From NCBI GenBank assembly GCA_965204235.1, contig OZ241979.1, positions 2,666,001 to 2,730,000 on the forward strand: 64,000 nucleotides of DNA. Direction: 5' to 3'. Positions 16,028 through 23,457 of the stretch are shown one piece after another. The DNA is from JAJDTQ01 sp965204235. Lineage in GTDB: Bacteria; Desulfobacterota; Binatia; UBA9968; JAJDTQ01. A program made the translations under genes and the position numbers. Below the pieces are notes generated by a model that was not told where the DNA came from, did not search any database, and worked only from the letters and a program-made list of their open reading frames with translations. Within the stretch, counting starts at the first letter, position 1. Every line of letters starts with the position of its first letter.

Positions 16028-16527
16028 CAGATTTCCCCCTTCCGGGACCGCTCCATGAGTTCTCGCAGGGCCTCGACGTCGAACACGTTGCGTTCCGGAA
16101 TGCGCACGGTGACGGTTTGCTGCCCGGCGTCTTCGGCATATCCCTGCTGCAGGCTCAACCAGTAGGCCCTGCGCCGCAGGACAAGTTCTTCCGCGGTCAC
16201 CGTCATCCAGCGCGACTCGTCCCTCGGCAACTCGAACACCACGAGCAGCCGCGGCGTCTGCGTTTCGCCGCGCAGATCGCTGTAGTTCTTGATCGTCAAT
16301 CGAAACGGTACGAAACCGGCGTGTGGCTCATCGAGGACGGACGTGGCCTTCAGTTGCAAATCGAGCGCCGGCCGACGCGGCCCGCCCGCATGAATGCACA
16401 GATCGACGCTGTCCCGGTCCAGCTTCGGCGCCGATGTCCCAAAGCCCGCCCGCGCCGCCAAGGCCTTGACGTACAGGAGAGACAACTGCTCCTTCTGATC
16501 CGGAACGGTGAGCAACGTCCCTGTCAT
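16027..16527 (-). CDS. DUF4365-like protein with PD-(D/E)XK-like core
   Basis: The 166-residue protein has KEQLSLLYVKALAARAGF, then DRDSVDLCIHAGG and ALDLQLKATS. The pattern acidic residue, then D, then QxK is that of DUF4365 and related restriction-endonuclease-fold domains. The C-terminal part (RRAYWLSLQQGY, VRIPERNVFD) is also typical of DUF4365 proteins found near restriction systems. A nuclease activity is possible but not shown. Its ATG overlaps the stop of the hsdS remnant (ATGA, 16524-16527), and its own stop overlaps the next gene. Confidence 0.65.
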   Translation of the reverse strand: MTGTLLTVPDQKEQLSLLYVKALAARAGFGTSAPKLDRDSVDLCIHAGGPRRPALDLQLKATSVLDEPHAGFVPFRLTIKNYSDLRGETQTPRLLVVFELPRDESRWMTVTAEELVLRRRAYWLSLQQGYAEDAGQQTVTVRIPERNVFDVEALRELMERSRKGEI

Positions 16528-17330
16528 GCGAGCTCCCCGACGATCTTCTCGGCGTCGCTCATCCGCATCTCTCCGGAGATCAGTTTCGGAAGCAGGGCAT
16601 CCCGCATTCCGGCGAGGGTGCGAGACTCGAGAACCTTGGCGATAATCTGTTCAACCACGGAGTGCATGGCGTTCTGAAAGGCCTCCACAGCGGGCGGGGT
16701 CGGCAGGCATGTTCGATAATCTCCCATCATCGTCCAGTTCGTACGCGGCATTTTCGTGCCCGTGGAGCCCTGATCCGTATAGCTGACGAATTCGGTGGAT
16801 GAAACACAGGCCAGGACGAAGGCGGACCACTCAGTGGATTTTGAAGTGATCACTGCGATGTCCGTGGAACAGGCGCCATTGATCGGCGCGACACCGACTT
16901 TGTGGAAGTAAGGTCTTAGCCTGCCGAACAGCACTTCGCCTTTTTTGAAGATAGAAAAAGAAGGTGGTATCAATTCCTCTGGAAGGAGTAACGCGAAAAA
17001 CATGTTGATTCAACCAACCTTCCGGACCATGCCACTAGAACGCATCAATGGAAGTTTCCGGCTGTCCAGACCAGGAAAACAATAGATCACCTGCACGCAC
17101 GCGCACGGATTCATGGAAGTTTTGATATGTGAACCTGCTTTGATCTCTGCGATCTTGATAATCGGACGTCCCGCCGTACTGAACTCGATATTCCGATAGG
17201 CCAGTCCGTTGACCCATTGCGCCATGGAATAGAGGGGTCTGCGCTTCCAATGAGCAGGAAACGCTGGACGATAGAGCCAGCCAGCCGGCGTTTTTCTACT
17301 GGATGCGGAGTTGGTATCCAACGCGGTCAT
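16524..17330 (-). pseudogene. hsdS: Frameshifted type I restriction specificity subunit (hsdS)
   Basis: Pieces of one HsdS protein lie in successive frames. An N-terminal piece from ATG 17330 (MTALDTNSASS, PAHWKRRPLY, FSTAGRPIIKIAEIKAG) is followed in another frame by ESVRVRAGDLLFSWSGQP. Then comes WLNQHVFRVTPSRGIDTTFFFYL, and in a further frame FKKGEVLFGRLRPYF, MPRTNWTMMGDYR and RDALLPKLISGEMR at the C-terminus. HsdS normally has two target-recognition domains in ~400 residues; here there are at least two frame changes and apparent loss of sequence between the domains. The stretch is visibly AT-richer than its neighbours. No hsdR or hsdM gene is in the window. Confidence 0.8.
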
Positions 17331-17560
17331 TCCTTGCACGCCCCCTCGGCGATGGCGCGTTCCATGTCCTCCAGTGTCACCCGCGGGCCGTCATGTTTCA
17401 GCGCGCCGAACAATCGTCCGATGGGCCGCATGGGCAGAACCCGGACCTCGTTGTCGAGGATGACGTAGCGCACGCGATCCCCGGCCCCTACTCCGAGGGC
17501 CTCCCGGACCTGTTTGGGCAGCGTCGTCTGTCCCTTCGAGGTAATCGTGGACGTGATCAT
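17327..17560 (-). CDS. AbrB/MazE-family (SpoVT-AbrB) antitoxin-like DNA-binding protein
   Basis: The 77-residue protein has the swapped-hairpin AbrB motif in its first 45 residues (STITSKGQTTLPKQVREAL, then GDRVRYVILDNEVRVLP). A C-terminal tail follows (VTLEDMERAIAEGACKE), of the kind that binds a VapC/PIN toxin. Such antitoxins usually sit directly upstream of the toxin gene. Here the next gene in the operon is the hsdS remnant, joined by an ATGA overlap (17327-17330), so no toxin partner follows. It lies 19 bases downstream of the Schlafen-type gene. Confidence 0.85.
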   Translation of the reverse strand: MITSTITSKGQTTLPKQVREALGVGAGDRVRYVILDNEVRVLPMRPIGRLFGALKHDGPRVTLEDMERAIAEGACKE

Positions 17561-17579
17561 GGCGAAATCTCTCCCCCCT

Positions 17580-19340
17580 CTACTTCCCTTGGCCCGGCTT
17601 CGCCGCCGGGCGGTACTCCACCAGCGACGACCGGCCGGTGACGGAGACGATGCGCGCCCACGCTTCGTTCCCGTCGGCGTCCGTGAGGCGCAGGTCTTCT
17701 CCGGGAATGAAGTGCACGGGCTGGGGTTGGCCCTGGTTGACGGCGATGTTGGAGGCGTACAGCCAAGTGCGGTCGAGGGCGTCGCGAACGGGGTTCAGGC
17801 TGCCCCTGAGACCCGGGATCGTTCCGGTGTCCTCGGGGAAGATGACTGCGCCGCCTCCGGGCAAGGCGTCCGGTTCGAGAAGGAGACGGCCCTCCTCCGC
17901 GGGCAGCCAGTCGAGACGGACGCACGCGGAGAAACCCGTTGTTGCGGCGAACACCGTCATTGGCAAGTGGCCGGAGTGCAGGTCCAGGTTCGCCTCTCCG
18001 TGTTCGTCGGTGGCCGCTCGTTTCCATGTGTCGTTGGGGAACAGCGCCAGCACGTCCACATCGGCCAGCGGCTCCCCGGCGCACCGCACGCTGACGACGG
18101 CGCGGACGGGGCTCGGCTCCTGCGGCGCCGCGGGGATGACGAGGCAGACTTCCGCGTCGTCGATCACCCGGTATTCGGGCGGTCTCCCGCAAAGCCCCCG
18201 GGTTTCGCGCAGGATGATCGGGACGCCGTCCCCGCGCCGTTCCATGAAATACCGTCTTTCCTCAGATCCCCGGATTCCTCCCACCGGCATCCGCCCGAGC
18301 ACGGAGGTCAAGGTCTGGTTGCGGGCGGCCTGCCGCGTCGCCATGCTGTCCACCGTCAGGTTGTTCGGCAGCGAGCCGGGCGACTGGATCTCCAGTCGGT
18401 CTTCGAACATGGCCAGCCGGATGCGGCTGCCTCGCATCGAATAGTCGCGATGCGCCACTGCATTGACCAGGGCCTCGAACAGCGCGCGGTCGCTGTATTC
18501 CGGCACGTCCACGCGGGCCGGCTCCTTGCGCGCCGCCACCCGCATGTTCCGCGCCACGAAGACCATCGCGTCCGCAACCTGCTGGTTCAGCGGGCCGCCG
18601 ATCTCGCGTGTGTCGATCTGGCCGGAGGCGCGGTCCCTTCCCCGGTAGTGCGTCGCGGTAATGCCGACGTTGGGCAGCCGCTCCTCGGGGTTCCGGGTGC
18701 ACAGCAACACGCCGGTCACGGTGGCCCGCATGACCCCTGCTTCGTCGGGTGCCAGGAGCGCCAGCTTCTCGAGCGCCGCCTCGGGATTCGCCGCGCCCTC
18801 GGCGCTGAGCAGAGGCCGCCACAGAGACTCGTCCAGCGTTCGGAAGCCCGTGTTCGGGACGGTCTGTTCGTCGAACCCGCGGAACCGCGCCTGTCCCCGC
18901 CGCTGCGCCAAGCGCAACCGCTCGTCGTTCGTCATCCTGCGCTTCGAAGCGCCTACTCGAAGGTAGCTTCCACCGGGACTGTCATGCTGCGAGTCGCCTT
19001 CCGGGACTTCGAGCAGCAGCACCCGCCTGCCCTCCGGCAGCATCTTGTGCCAAGTCCGGATGCGCACGGGCGGTTTGATGGAATCGGTGCTGACTTCCAC
19101 GAGCAAGGCGTCCAGTGCGGCGATCTGCTCCCGCGACATGCCCTGCGCCCGTCCATCGTCGGTGACGCCGCAGAGCAACACGCCGCCGCGCGCATTGGCG
19201 AACGCCGCGATCTCGTCCGCCCAGTCGTCCCGTCCCGGGCGGTTCGGACGGTTCCCGGCGAATTCGACCTGCTCGAACTCCCAGGCGCTGTCCTCGCCCG
19301 CCTGGATCTGGCGGATGATGTCCTCGGCGCCGTAACTCAT
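17580..19340 (-). CDS. Schlafen AlbA_2 / HATPase_c_4-type ATP-binding protein
   Basis: The 586-residue protein starts MSYGAEDIIRQIQAGEDSAW. It has an AlbA_2 (Schlafen AAA_4) domain in its first ~200 residues (EIAAFANARGGVLLCGVTDD, PGGSYLRVGASKRRM). A HATPase_c_4-like segment follows (RALFEALVNAVAHRDYSMRG, LEIQSPGSLPNNL), then a C-terminal region with no assignment. Bacterial proteins of this group are labelled putative transcriptional regulators or RecG-like, and some act in phage defence. The ATG at 19340 was chosen because the domain begins there and it overlaps the preceding stop (ATGA, 19337-19340). A longer frame upstream is arginine-rich and unlikely. Confidence 0.8.
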   Translation of the reverse strand: MSYGAEDIIRQIQAGEDSAWEFEQVEFAGNRPNRPGRDDWADEIAAFANARGGVLLCGVTDDGRAQGMSREQIAALDALLVEVSTDSIKPPVRIRTWHKMLPEGRRVLLLEVPEGDSQHDSPGGSYLRVGASKRRMTNDERLRLAQRRGQARFRGFDEQTVPNTGFRTLDESLWRPLLSAEGAANPEAALEKLALLAPDEAGVMRATVTGVLLCTRNPEERLPNVGITATHYRGRDRASGQIDTREIGGPLNQQVADAMVFVARNMRVAARKEPARVDVPEYSDRALFEALVNAVAHRDYSMRGSRIRLAMFEDRLEIQSPGSLPNNLTVDSMATRQAARNQTLTSVLGRMPVGGIRGSEERRYFMERRGDGVPIILRETRGLCGRPPEYRVIDDAEVCLVIPAAPQEPSPVRAVVSVRCAGEPLADVDVLALFPNDTWKRAATDEHGEANLDLHSGHLPMTVFAATTGFSACVRLDWLPAEEGRLLLEPDALPGGGAVIFPEDTGTIPGLRGSLNPVRDALDRTWLYASNIAVNQGQPQPVHFIPGEDLRLTDADGNEAWARIVSVTGRSSLVEYRPAAKPGQGK

Positions 19341-19525
19341 CCTGGATCTCCAAAGCCCGGACGCTTCACGTTCCCGGCGATGGCGGCGTCGATGACGTCG
19401 GCCATGAGGACGCACATACCGAGTTGGTCAGCAGCGCGGCATTGCGTGCGCCGGAATAGATCTTGCCCCTCGGCCGGGTCGGCGAGAAAGACATTGAGCT
19501 TGTTGTTGTCCACGATGATGCACAT
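19337..19525 (-). pseudogene. Truncated PIN-like nuclease gene paired with the AAA ATPase
   Basis: The 62-residue ORF begins MCIIVDNNKLNVFLADP, the start of a PIN-domain family often encoded next to AAA ATPases. The first acidic catalytic residue is in IIVD. The rest of the domain, about two thirds with the other acidic residues, is missing, and the C-terminus (KRPGFGDPG) does not match the family. It follows the ATPase gene by 12 bases and its stop overlaps the Schlafen-type start (ATGA). It is probably a deletion remnant, although a short product could still be made. Confidence 0.5.
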
Positions 19526-19537
19526 CCCCGGAGGCCC

Positions 19538-20893
19538 TCAGTCCGCAAACCCCAGCAGCCTGTCGGTTTCCTTCAGGAAGAAGTCACGGTATTCCCTCGG
19601 CGCGTCAAGGAGGTTGCCATGCTCGTCCAGGGTCATGTTGTGGATCGCGACGGCGTTGCCTTCGGGCTCGAAGTAGAGAACGGATACGTCGTCGGGCTTC
19701 AGAAGCCCCGTTCTGACCGAAATACGCACGCGGTCGATCATGTAGTCGCTGTGGGTCTCGATCAGGAAACTGTTTCCACTCCGCTTGAACGCCTGGACGA
19801 ACAGACTGGCAAGTTCCGCCTGGCCTCGGGGGTGCAGGTGAACCTCCGGCTGCTGGAGCAGGAACGCACATTTGCGCCCGCGGCTGCGGTCGGACCCTTC
19901 CAGCACGTCCACGAGAATCGGCAGGCTCTGGCTGACGCCGTAACCGACGTCCATGATGTTCGCATGGGATCCGGATCGCACCTTGACCTGTAGCTGAAAA
20001 GGGTCGCTCATCTGCTTGCCGTGACGTTTCACCTTGATGTCCGCGAACAGTCCGGAGTCCCGGCCGAACTTCACGAGATCGTCGTGGAGCGATTTCCATT
20101 GGGTCATGTCCGTGCGGTCGAGCCGCATCATCAGCATCGGGACGTGTTCGCCTTCCGGAGAAGCGGTCTCTCGGATCGGATCGTAGGTGCGCTTGGGTTT
20201 CGATCGAAGGGGCGCAACCGGGATCAGTTCGGGCAGGTACGGAAGTCCGACGGCCACACCTCGGCGATCCGCCGCCCGGCGGCTTCCTTTTGTGGCTCCT
20301 CGGCGGAGGAACATACCTTGGAGATAGTCGGTTATGGGCTTCAGTTTTGGCCATCTGGGAGGAACCCGTATCCAATCCGGGGCATTGAACAGGATATTCG
20401 GTATGACCATGGCGTGAAAGAACGGAACAGCGATTTCCTCGGTACGGCCCGGAATCTGCACGATGGTTCCATCCTTGCCCGGGATCAGCTCCAGAAATGC
20501 CTCGGAGTTGAATTGAAAACGCAAGGACGAGGCGACGGGTTCCGATCCCTTTTCGTGAAAGGTGACCGACAGCTCATACGGGGACATGGCGTCGTCCGGC
20601 GCCTGATCGACCCGGAGGCCGATCTTGAACTCGTCGATACGGCCGCCCGAACCGCGCCGCGACCGGACGATGTCGCGGAACGACCCCATGGCGAAGGGCT
20701 CCTCGTTGAAATCCAGGGATTCGTCGATCCCTCGCCCGGAAAACATCCGATGCAACACCCTGTAACAGCCCAGGAAGGTGGTCTTGCCGGTACTGTTCTC
20801 GCCCACGAGGAGCGTGATGGGCCGCAAGCGGCCACGCTGCTCGTCCTGAAAGCAGCGCACGTCCTGCAAGATCAGTTCTCTCGCGTCGTCCAC
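19538..20893 (-). CDS. AAA_15/AAA_21-type ATPase (OLD/DUF3696-like)
   Basis: The 451-residue ABC-like ATPase has Walker A GENSTGKTT (residues ~31-39) near the N-terminus. Far downstream come the signature-like DVGYGVSQSLPILVD, Walker B FLLQQPEVHLHP and the switch ETHSDYMIDRV, followed by a conserved C-terminal tail. The large insert between Walker A and the signature is typical of OLD/RecF-like defence ATPases. Such proteins often control a nuclease encoded next to them; here that partner appears to be the PIN-like ORF just downstream. It is the first gene of the minus-strand island and its upstream region holds a dispersed repeat. Confidence 0.85.
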   Translation of the reverse strand: MDDARELILQDVRCFQDEQRGRLRPITLLVGENSTGKTTFLGCYRVLHRMFSGRGIDESLDFNEEPFAMGSFRDIVRSRRGSGGRIDEFKIGLRVDQAPDDAMSPYELSVTFHEKGSEPVASSLRFQFNSEAFLELIPGKDGTIVQIPGRTEEIAVPFFHAMVIPNILFNAPDWIRVPPRWPKLKPITDYLQGMFLRRGATKGSRRAADRRGVAVGLPYLPELIPVAPLRSKPKRTYDPIRETASPEGEHVPMLMMRLDRTDMTQWKSLHDDLVKFGRDSGLFADIKVKRHGKQMSDPFQLQVKVRSGSHANIMDVGYGVSQSLPILVDVLEGSDRSRGRKCAFLLQQPEVHLHPRGQAELASLFVQAFKRSGNSFLIETHSDYMIDRVRISVRTGLLKPDDVSVLYFEPEGNAVAIHNMTLDEHGNLLDAPREYRDFFLKETDRLLGFAD

Positions 20894-20907
20894 GACGGAA
20901 CCCTCCT

Positions 20908-20961
20908 TTCCTTCGTCTTCGCTATGCTCAGGACGAACGGGGGCAATCGTCCAGAGTTTCC
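20908..20961 (+). repeat. Dispersed repeat, partial unit
   Basis: The right half of the element only: CTTCGTCTTCGCTATGCTCAGGA-like core, GACGAACGGGGG, CAATCGTCCAGAGTTTCC. It lies upstream of the AAA ATPase gene and downstream of the beta-propeller-like gene, both on the minus strand. Confidence 0.75.
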
Positions 20962-21025
20962 TTTACATTTCGGGAAATGGCAAGGAGAAGGACCGCGTGC
21001 CGGGTGGGCGAGGGGCGCCGGAGGG

Positions 21026-21691
21026 TCAACCGAGCGTATGCTTGCGGGGAAGCAGCGACCTCCGGCTCCGGGCACGGAGGCCGGGCTCGTCCTGCACGGC
21101 GTACCAGAAGCGTTCGTCGTCCAGTGTGAGGCATGCCGGGCGGAAGGGCACGGGGATGCGCTCCGTCACCCGCTCGCGCACCGGGTCGTAACGGAGGAAC
21201 GCATAACCCGCCTGGCTCTCGTGGCTCCAGTCTCCCAGGGGGCCGGGGTCGCATTCGACGCACCAGAGATCGCCCCGGTGCGAAGTGGGGCTGAAGATCT
21301 GGTTCTCGGTGCGGATGGTCCATAGTGTGCGGCCGCTCCGGGGATCCATGCAGAACAGCTTGCGGTTGCGCCGGTGGCTCAGCCACAGCTTGTCGTTCAG
21401 CACGGTGGCGCCGGACGCGGCGCCGTCGGGACAGTCGAAACGCCGGATCGCCCGGTTGGTTTCGAGGGACCACAGGAGCAGTTGTTGCCCCAGCCGTCCG
21501 CCGCGGGTGACGAGCCAGACGCCTTCGCTCGACGGACAGGCGTGCCGGACCCCCGGAAACGAAAGGACCGGGTCGCACGATCCGCTTGCGGGGTCGTACG
21601 CGGCCACCACGGACTCGTCCGCGGACGTGAGCCACAGTCGGCCCGTGCGCCACTGCATCCCCGTGACGGGAAGTGACCGGACGTCGATCAT
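21026..21691 (-). CDS. Beta-propeller-like protein of unknown function
   Basis: The 221-residue protein has repeated strands with Trp/Leu-rich motifs of PQQ- or NHL-type beta-propellers: GRLWLTSADESVVAAYDP, EGVWLVTRGG, DKLWLSHRRNRKLFCMDP and GDLWCVECDPGP. There is no signal peptide and too few blades for a full propeller alone, so it may form a partial propeller or oligomerise. The ATG at 21691 gives MIDVRSLPVTGMQW. It stands alone between two copies of the dispersed repeat. No function can be assigned. Confidence 0.65.
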   Translation of the reverse strand: MIDVRSLPVTGMQWRTGRLWLTSADESVVAAYDPASGSCDPVLSFPGVRHACPSSEGVWLVTRGGRLGQQLLLWSLETNRAIRRFDCPDGAASGATVLNDKLWLSHRRNRKLFCMDPRSGRTLWTIRTENQIFSPTSHRGDLWCVECDPGPLGDWSHESQAGYAFLRYDPVRERVTERIPVPFRPACLTLDDERFWYAVQDEPGLRARSRRSLLPRKHTLG

Positions 21692-21812
21692 GCGCGTTCC
21701 ACAGGAAACGGGAGACCCCGTTCCCGTACCATGAAGCAGGCCAGCGGGTCCATTTTCCCTGCCTTCAGGGAGGGCGTGCGGTTTGACTCACGGGTGGCCT
21801 TGCGTTATCAAC

Positions 21813-22028
21813 GGCCGGTCCCATGAAAAAGCGCGTCCTTCGACTTCGCTTCGCTACGCTCAGGATGAACGGGAGTTCTTCGCTACTCTACGCTCAGGAT
21901 GAACGGAGTTCTCTGCTTCGCTACGCTCAGGACCCCGGGCGGCTTCGACGGGCCGGTCACTGGGGATGAACGGAGTTCTCCGCTACGCTTCGCTCAGGAC
22001 GAACGGGGGCAATTGTTCCGGGTTTCCC
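21813..22028 (+). repeat. Dispersed repeat with four tandem core units
   Basis: The 376-base gap before coxM is mostly filled by this repeat. After CCCATGAAAAAGCGCG come four GCTTCGCTACGCTCAGGA-like cores separated by GATGAACGGAGTTCT-type spacers. One spacer carries an unrelated insertion (GGGCGGCTTCGACGGG). The terminal GGGGCAATTGTTCCGGGTTTCC block follows. It is the most expanded copy in the window. No promoter for coxM was recognised in the remainder. Confidence 0.85.
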
Positions 22029-22067
22029 GAAGCAGGTCCGTAACGCGCTTTCGCCACTGTCCGCGCC

Positions 22068-22970
22068 ATGTACCCCGCCGCCTTCGACTACGCCGTCGCC
22101 GATTCCGTAGATCACGCCATCGACCTGCTCCACGGTTCGGGGGAAGGGGCCAAGCTGCTGTCCGGCGGACAGAGCCTGGTGCCGCTCATGAAGCTGCGGC
22201 TGGTCCGGCCGACCCGGGTCATCGACATCGGACGGGTTCCCGGGCTGGCGCACGTGCGGGAGGACGGAGACGCGGGTCTCCTGCTCGTGGGCGCTCTGGC
22301 CACGCACGCGCAGGTGGGCGCATCCCCCGTGGTCCGGGAGAAGCTGGGGTTGATGGCCGAGGCCGCGGGGGTCATCGGCGACGACCAGGTGAGGGGTTGG
22401 GGGACCCTGGGCGGGGCGTTGGCCGAAGCGGACCCCGCGGGCGACTGGGGTCCGGTGGTGCAGGCCCTCCGGGGGCGGGTGGTGTGCGTGGGACCGAGCG
22501 GGAGCCGTGTGGTGGACGCGGCGGAGTTCTTCGTGGATGCTTACACCACGGTCCTGGCCGACGACGAGTTGATTACGGAAGTCCGGGCGCCTGTGCCTCC
22601 GGCCGGCAGCGCGGGCGCCTACCTCAAGCTGGAGCGCCGGGCCGGGGATTTCGCGGTGGCCAGCGTGGCGGTCCAGCTCGGTCTGGACGAAGCCGGACGC
22701 TGCCGGGACGCCGGCGTGGCCCTGGGCGCGGCCGGCCTCACGCCCATCCGGGTGACCGCGGTCGAGGAGACCCTCCGCGGCCAGGGCATCGAACCGGACG
22801 TGGTCGCGGCCGCGGCCCGGCTCGTCCGCGACTCCGCGAGCCCGCTGGCCGACGTCCGCGGTTCGAGCGACTACAAGCGGGCCGTATGCGGCGCGTTGTT
22901 CGAGAAGGCGGTGGACGTGGCCCTGCGGCGCCACCGCGGCGAAACGGTGGAGGGGGGGCATGTCCGCTAA
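22068..22970 (+). CDS. CoxM-like FAD subunit of a molybdenum hydroxylase
   Basis: The 300-residue medium subunit carries the FAD-binding motifs of the CO dehydrogenase/xanthine dehydrogenase family: GGQSLVPLMKLRLVRP near residue 30 and a variant of the TIGG loop (GWGTLGGALAEADPAGD). The C-terminal domain ends with SSDYKRAVCGALFEKA. It passes electrons from the iron-sulfur subunit to an acceptor. The ATG at 22068 follows the dispersed repeat. Its end overlaps the small-subunit gene by 11 bases, giving the order M-S-L common for CoxMSL-type operons. Confidence 0.9.
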   Translation: MYPAAFDYAVADSVDHAIDLLHGSGEGAKLLSGGQSLVPLMKLRLVRPTRVIDIGRVPGLAHVREDGDAGLLLVGALATHAQVGASPVVREKLGLMAEAAGVIGDDQVRGWGTLGGALAEADPAGDWGPVVQALRGRVVCVGPSGSRVVDAAEFFVDAYTTVLADDELITEVRAPVPPAGSAGAYLKLERRAGDFAVASVAVQLGLDEAGRCRDAGVALGAAGLTPIRVTAVEETLRGQGIEPDVVAAAARLVRDSASPLADVRGSSDYKRAVCGALFEKAVDVALRRHRGETVEGGHVR

Positions 22971-23457
22971 GCGGAAGGTCGCGGTCACGGTCAACGGGAG
23001 GCTCCACCAGGGCGAGGCCGAGCCGCGCATGCTGCTGGTGGACTACATCCGGGACGTCATCGGCCTCAAGGGCGTCCGCTACGGGTGCGACACCAGCAAC
23101 TGCGGCTCGTGCACGGTGGTGATGGACGGCAGGAGCGCCAAGTCCTGCACCTTCCTGGCGGTGCAGGCGGACGGGCGCGAGCTCACCACCATCGAGGGCC
23201 TTGCCGCGGAAGGCAGGCTCCATCCCCTGCAGGCCGCCTTCCAGGAGGCCCACGCGCTCCAGTGCGGCTTCTGCACTTCCGGCATGGTCATGTCCGCCCA
23301 TGCGCTGCTCGCCCGGAACCCGGACCCGTCCCGGGACGAAATACGCAAGGGGATCATCGGCAACCTGTGCCGCTGCACCGGATACCTGCCGGTGGTCGAA
23401 GCGGTGGAGGCCGCGGCCCGCGGGCGCAAGGCCGGCGGCGAGGGAGGGACCCCATGA
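22960..23457 (+). CDS. CoxS-like [2Fe-2S] subunit of a molybdenum hydroxylase
   Basis: The 165-residue small subunit has the plant-type [2Fe-2S] cysteines in GCDTSNCGSC with a later C in AKSC. The second [2Fe-2S] site is formed by CGFCTSGM and NLCRCTGYLPVVEA. It carries electrons from the molybdenum site to FAD. The N-terminus is MSAKRKVAVTVNGR, without a signal peptide, so the enzyme is expected in the cytoplasm. Its stop overlaps the start of the large-subunit gene (ATGA, 23454-23457). Confidence 0.93.
   Translation: MSAKRKVAVTVNGRLHQGEAEPRMLLVDYIRDVIGLKGVRYGCDTSNCGSCTVVMDGRSAKSCTFLAVQADGRELTTIEGLAAEGRLHPLQAAFQEAHALQCGFCTSGMVMSAHALLARNPDPSRDEIRKGIIGNLCRCTGYLPVVEAVEAAARGRKAGGEGGTP

Noticed and set aside
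17010..17250. Two separate small genes in this stretch
   Set aside because: Their products are consecutive pieces of one HsdS sequence in different frames.
16524..20893. Complete type I restriction-modification system
   Set aside because: Only a decayed hsdS is present; no hsdR or hsdM motifs were found.
21813..22028. CRISPR-like array before coxM
   Set aside because: Only four degenerate cores, unequal spacers that are themselves repeat sequence, and no cas genes.
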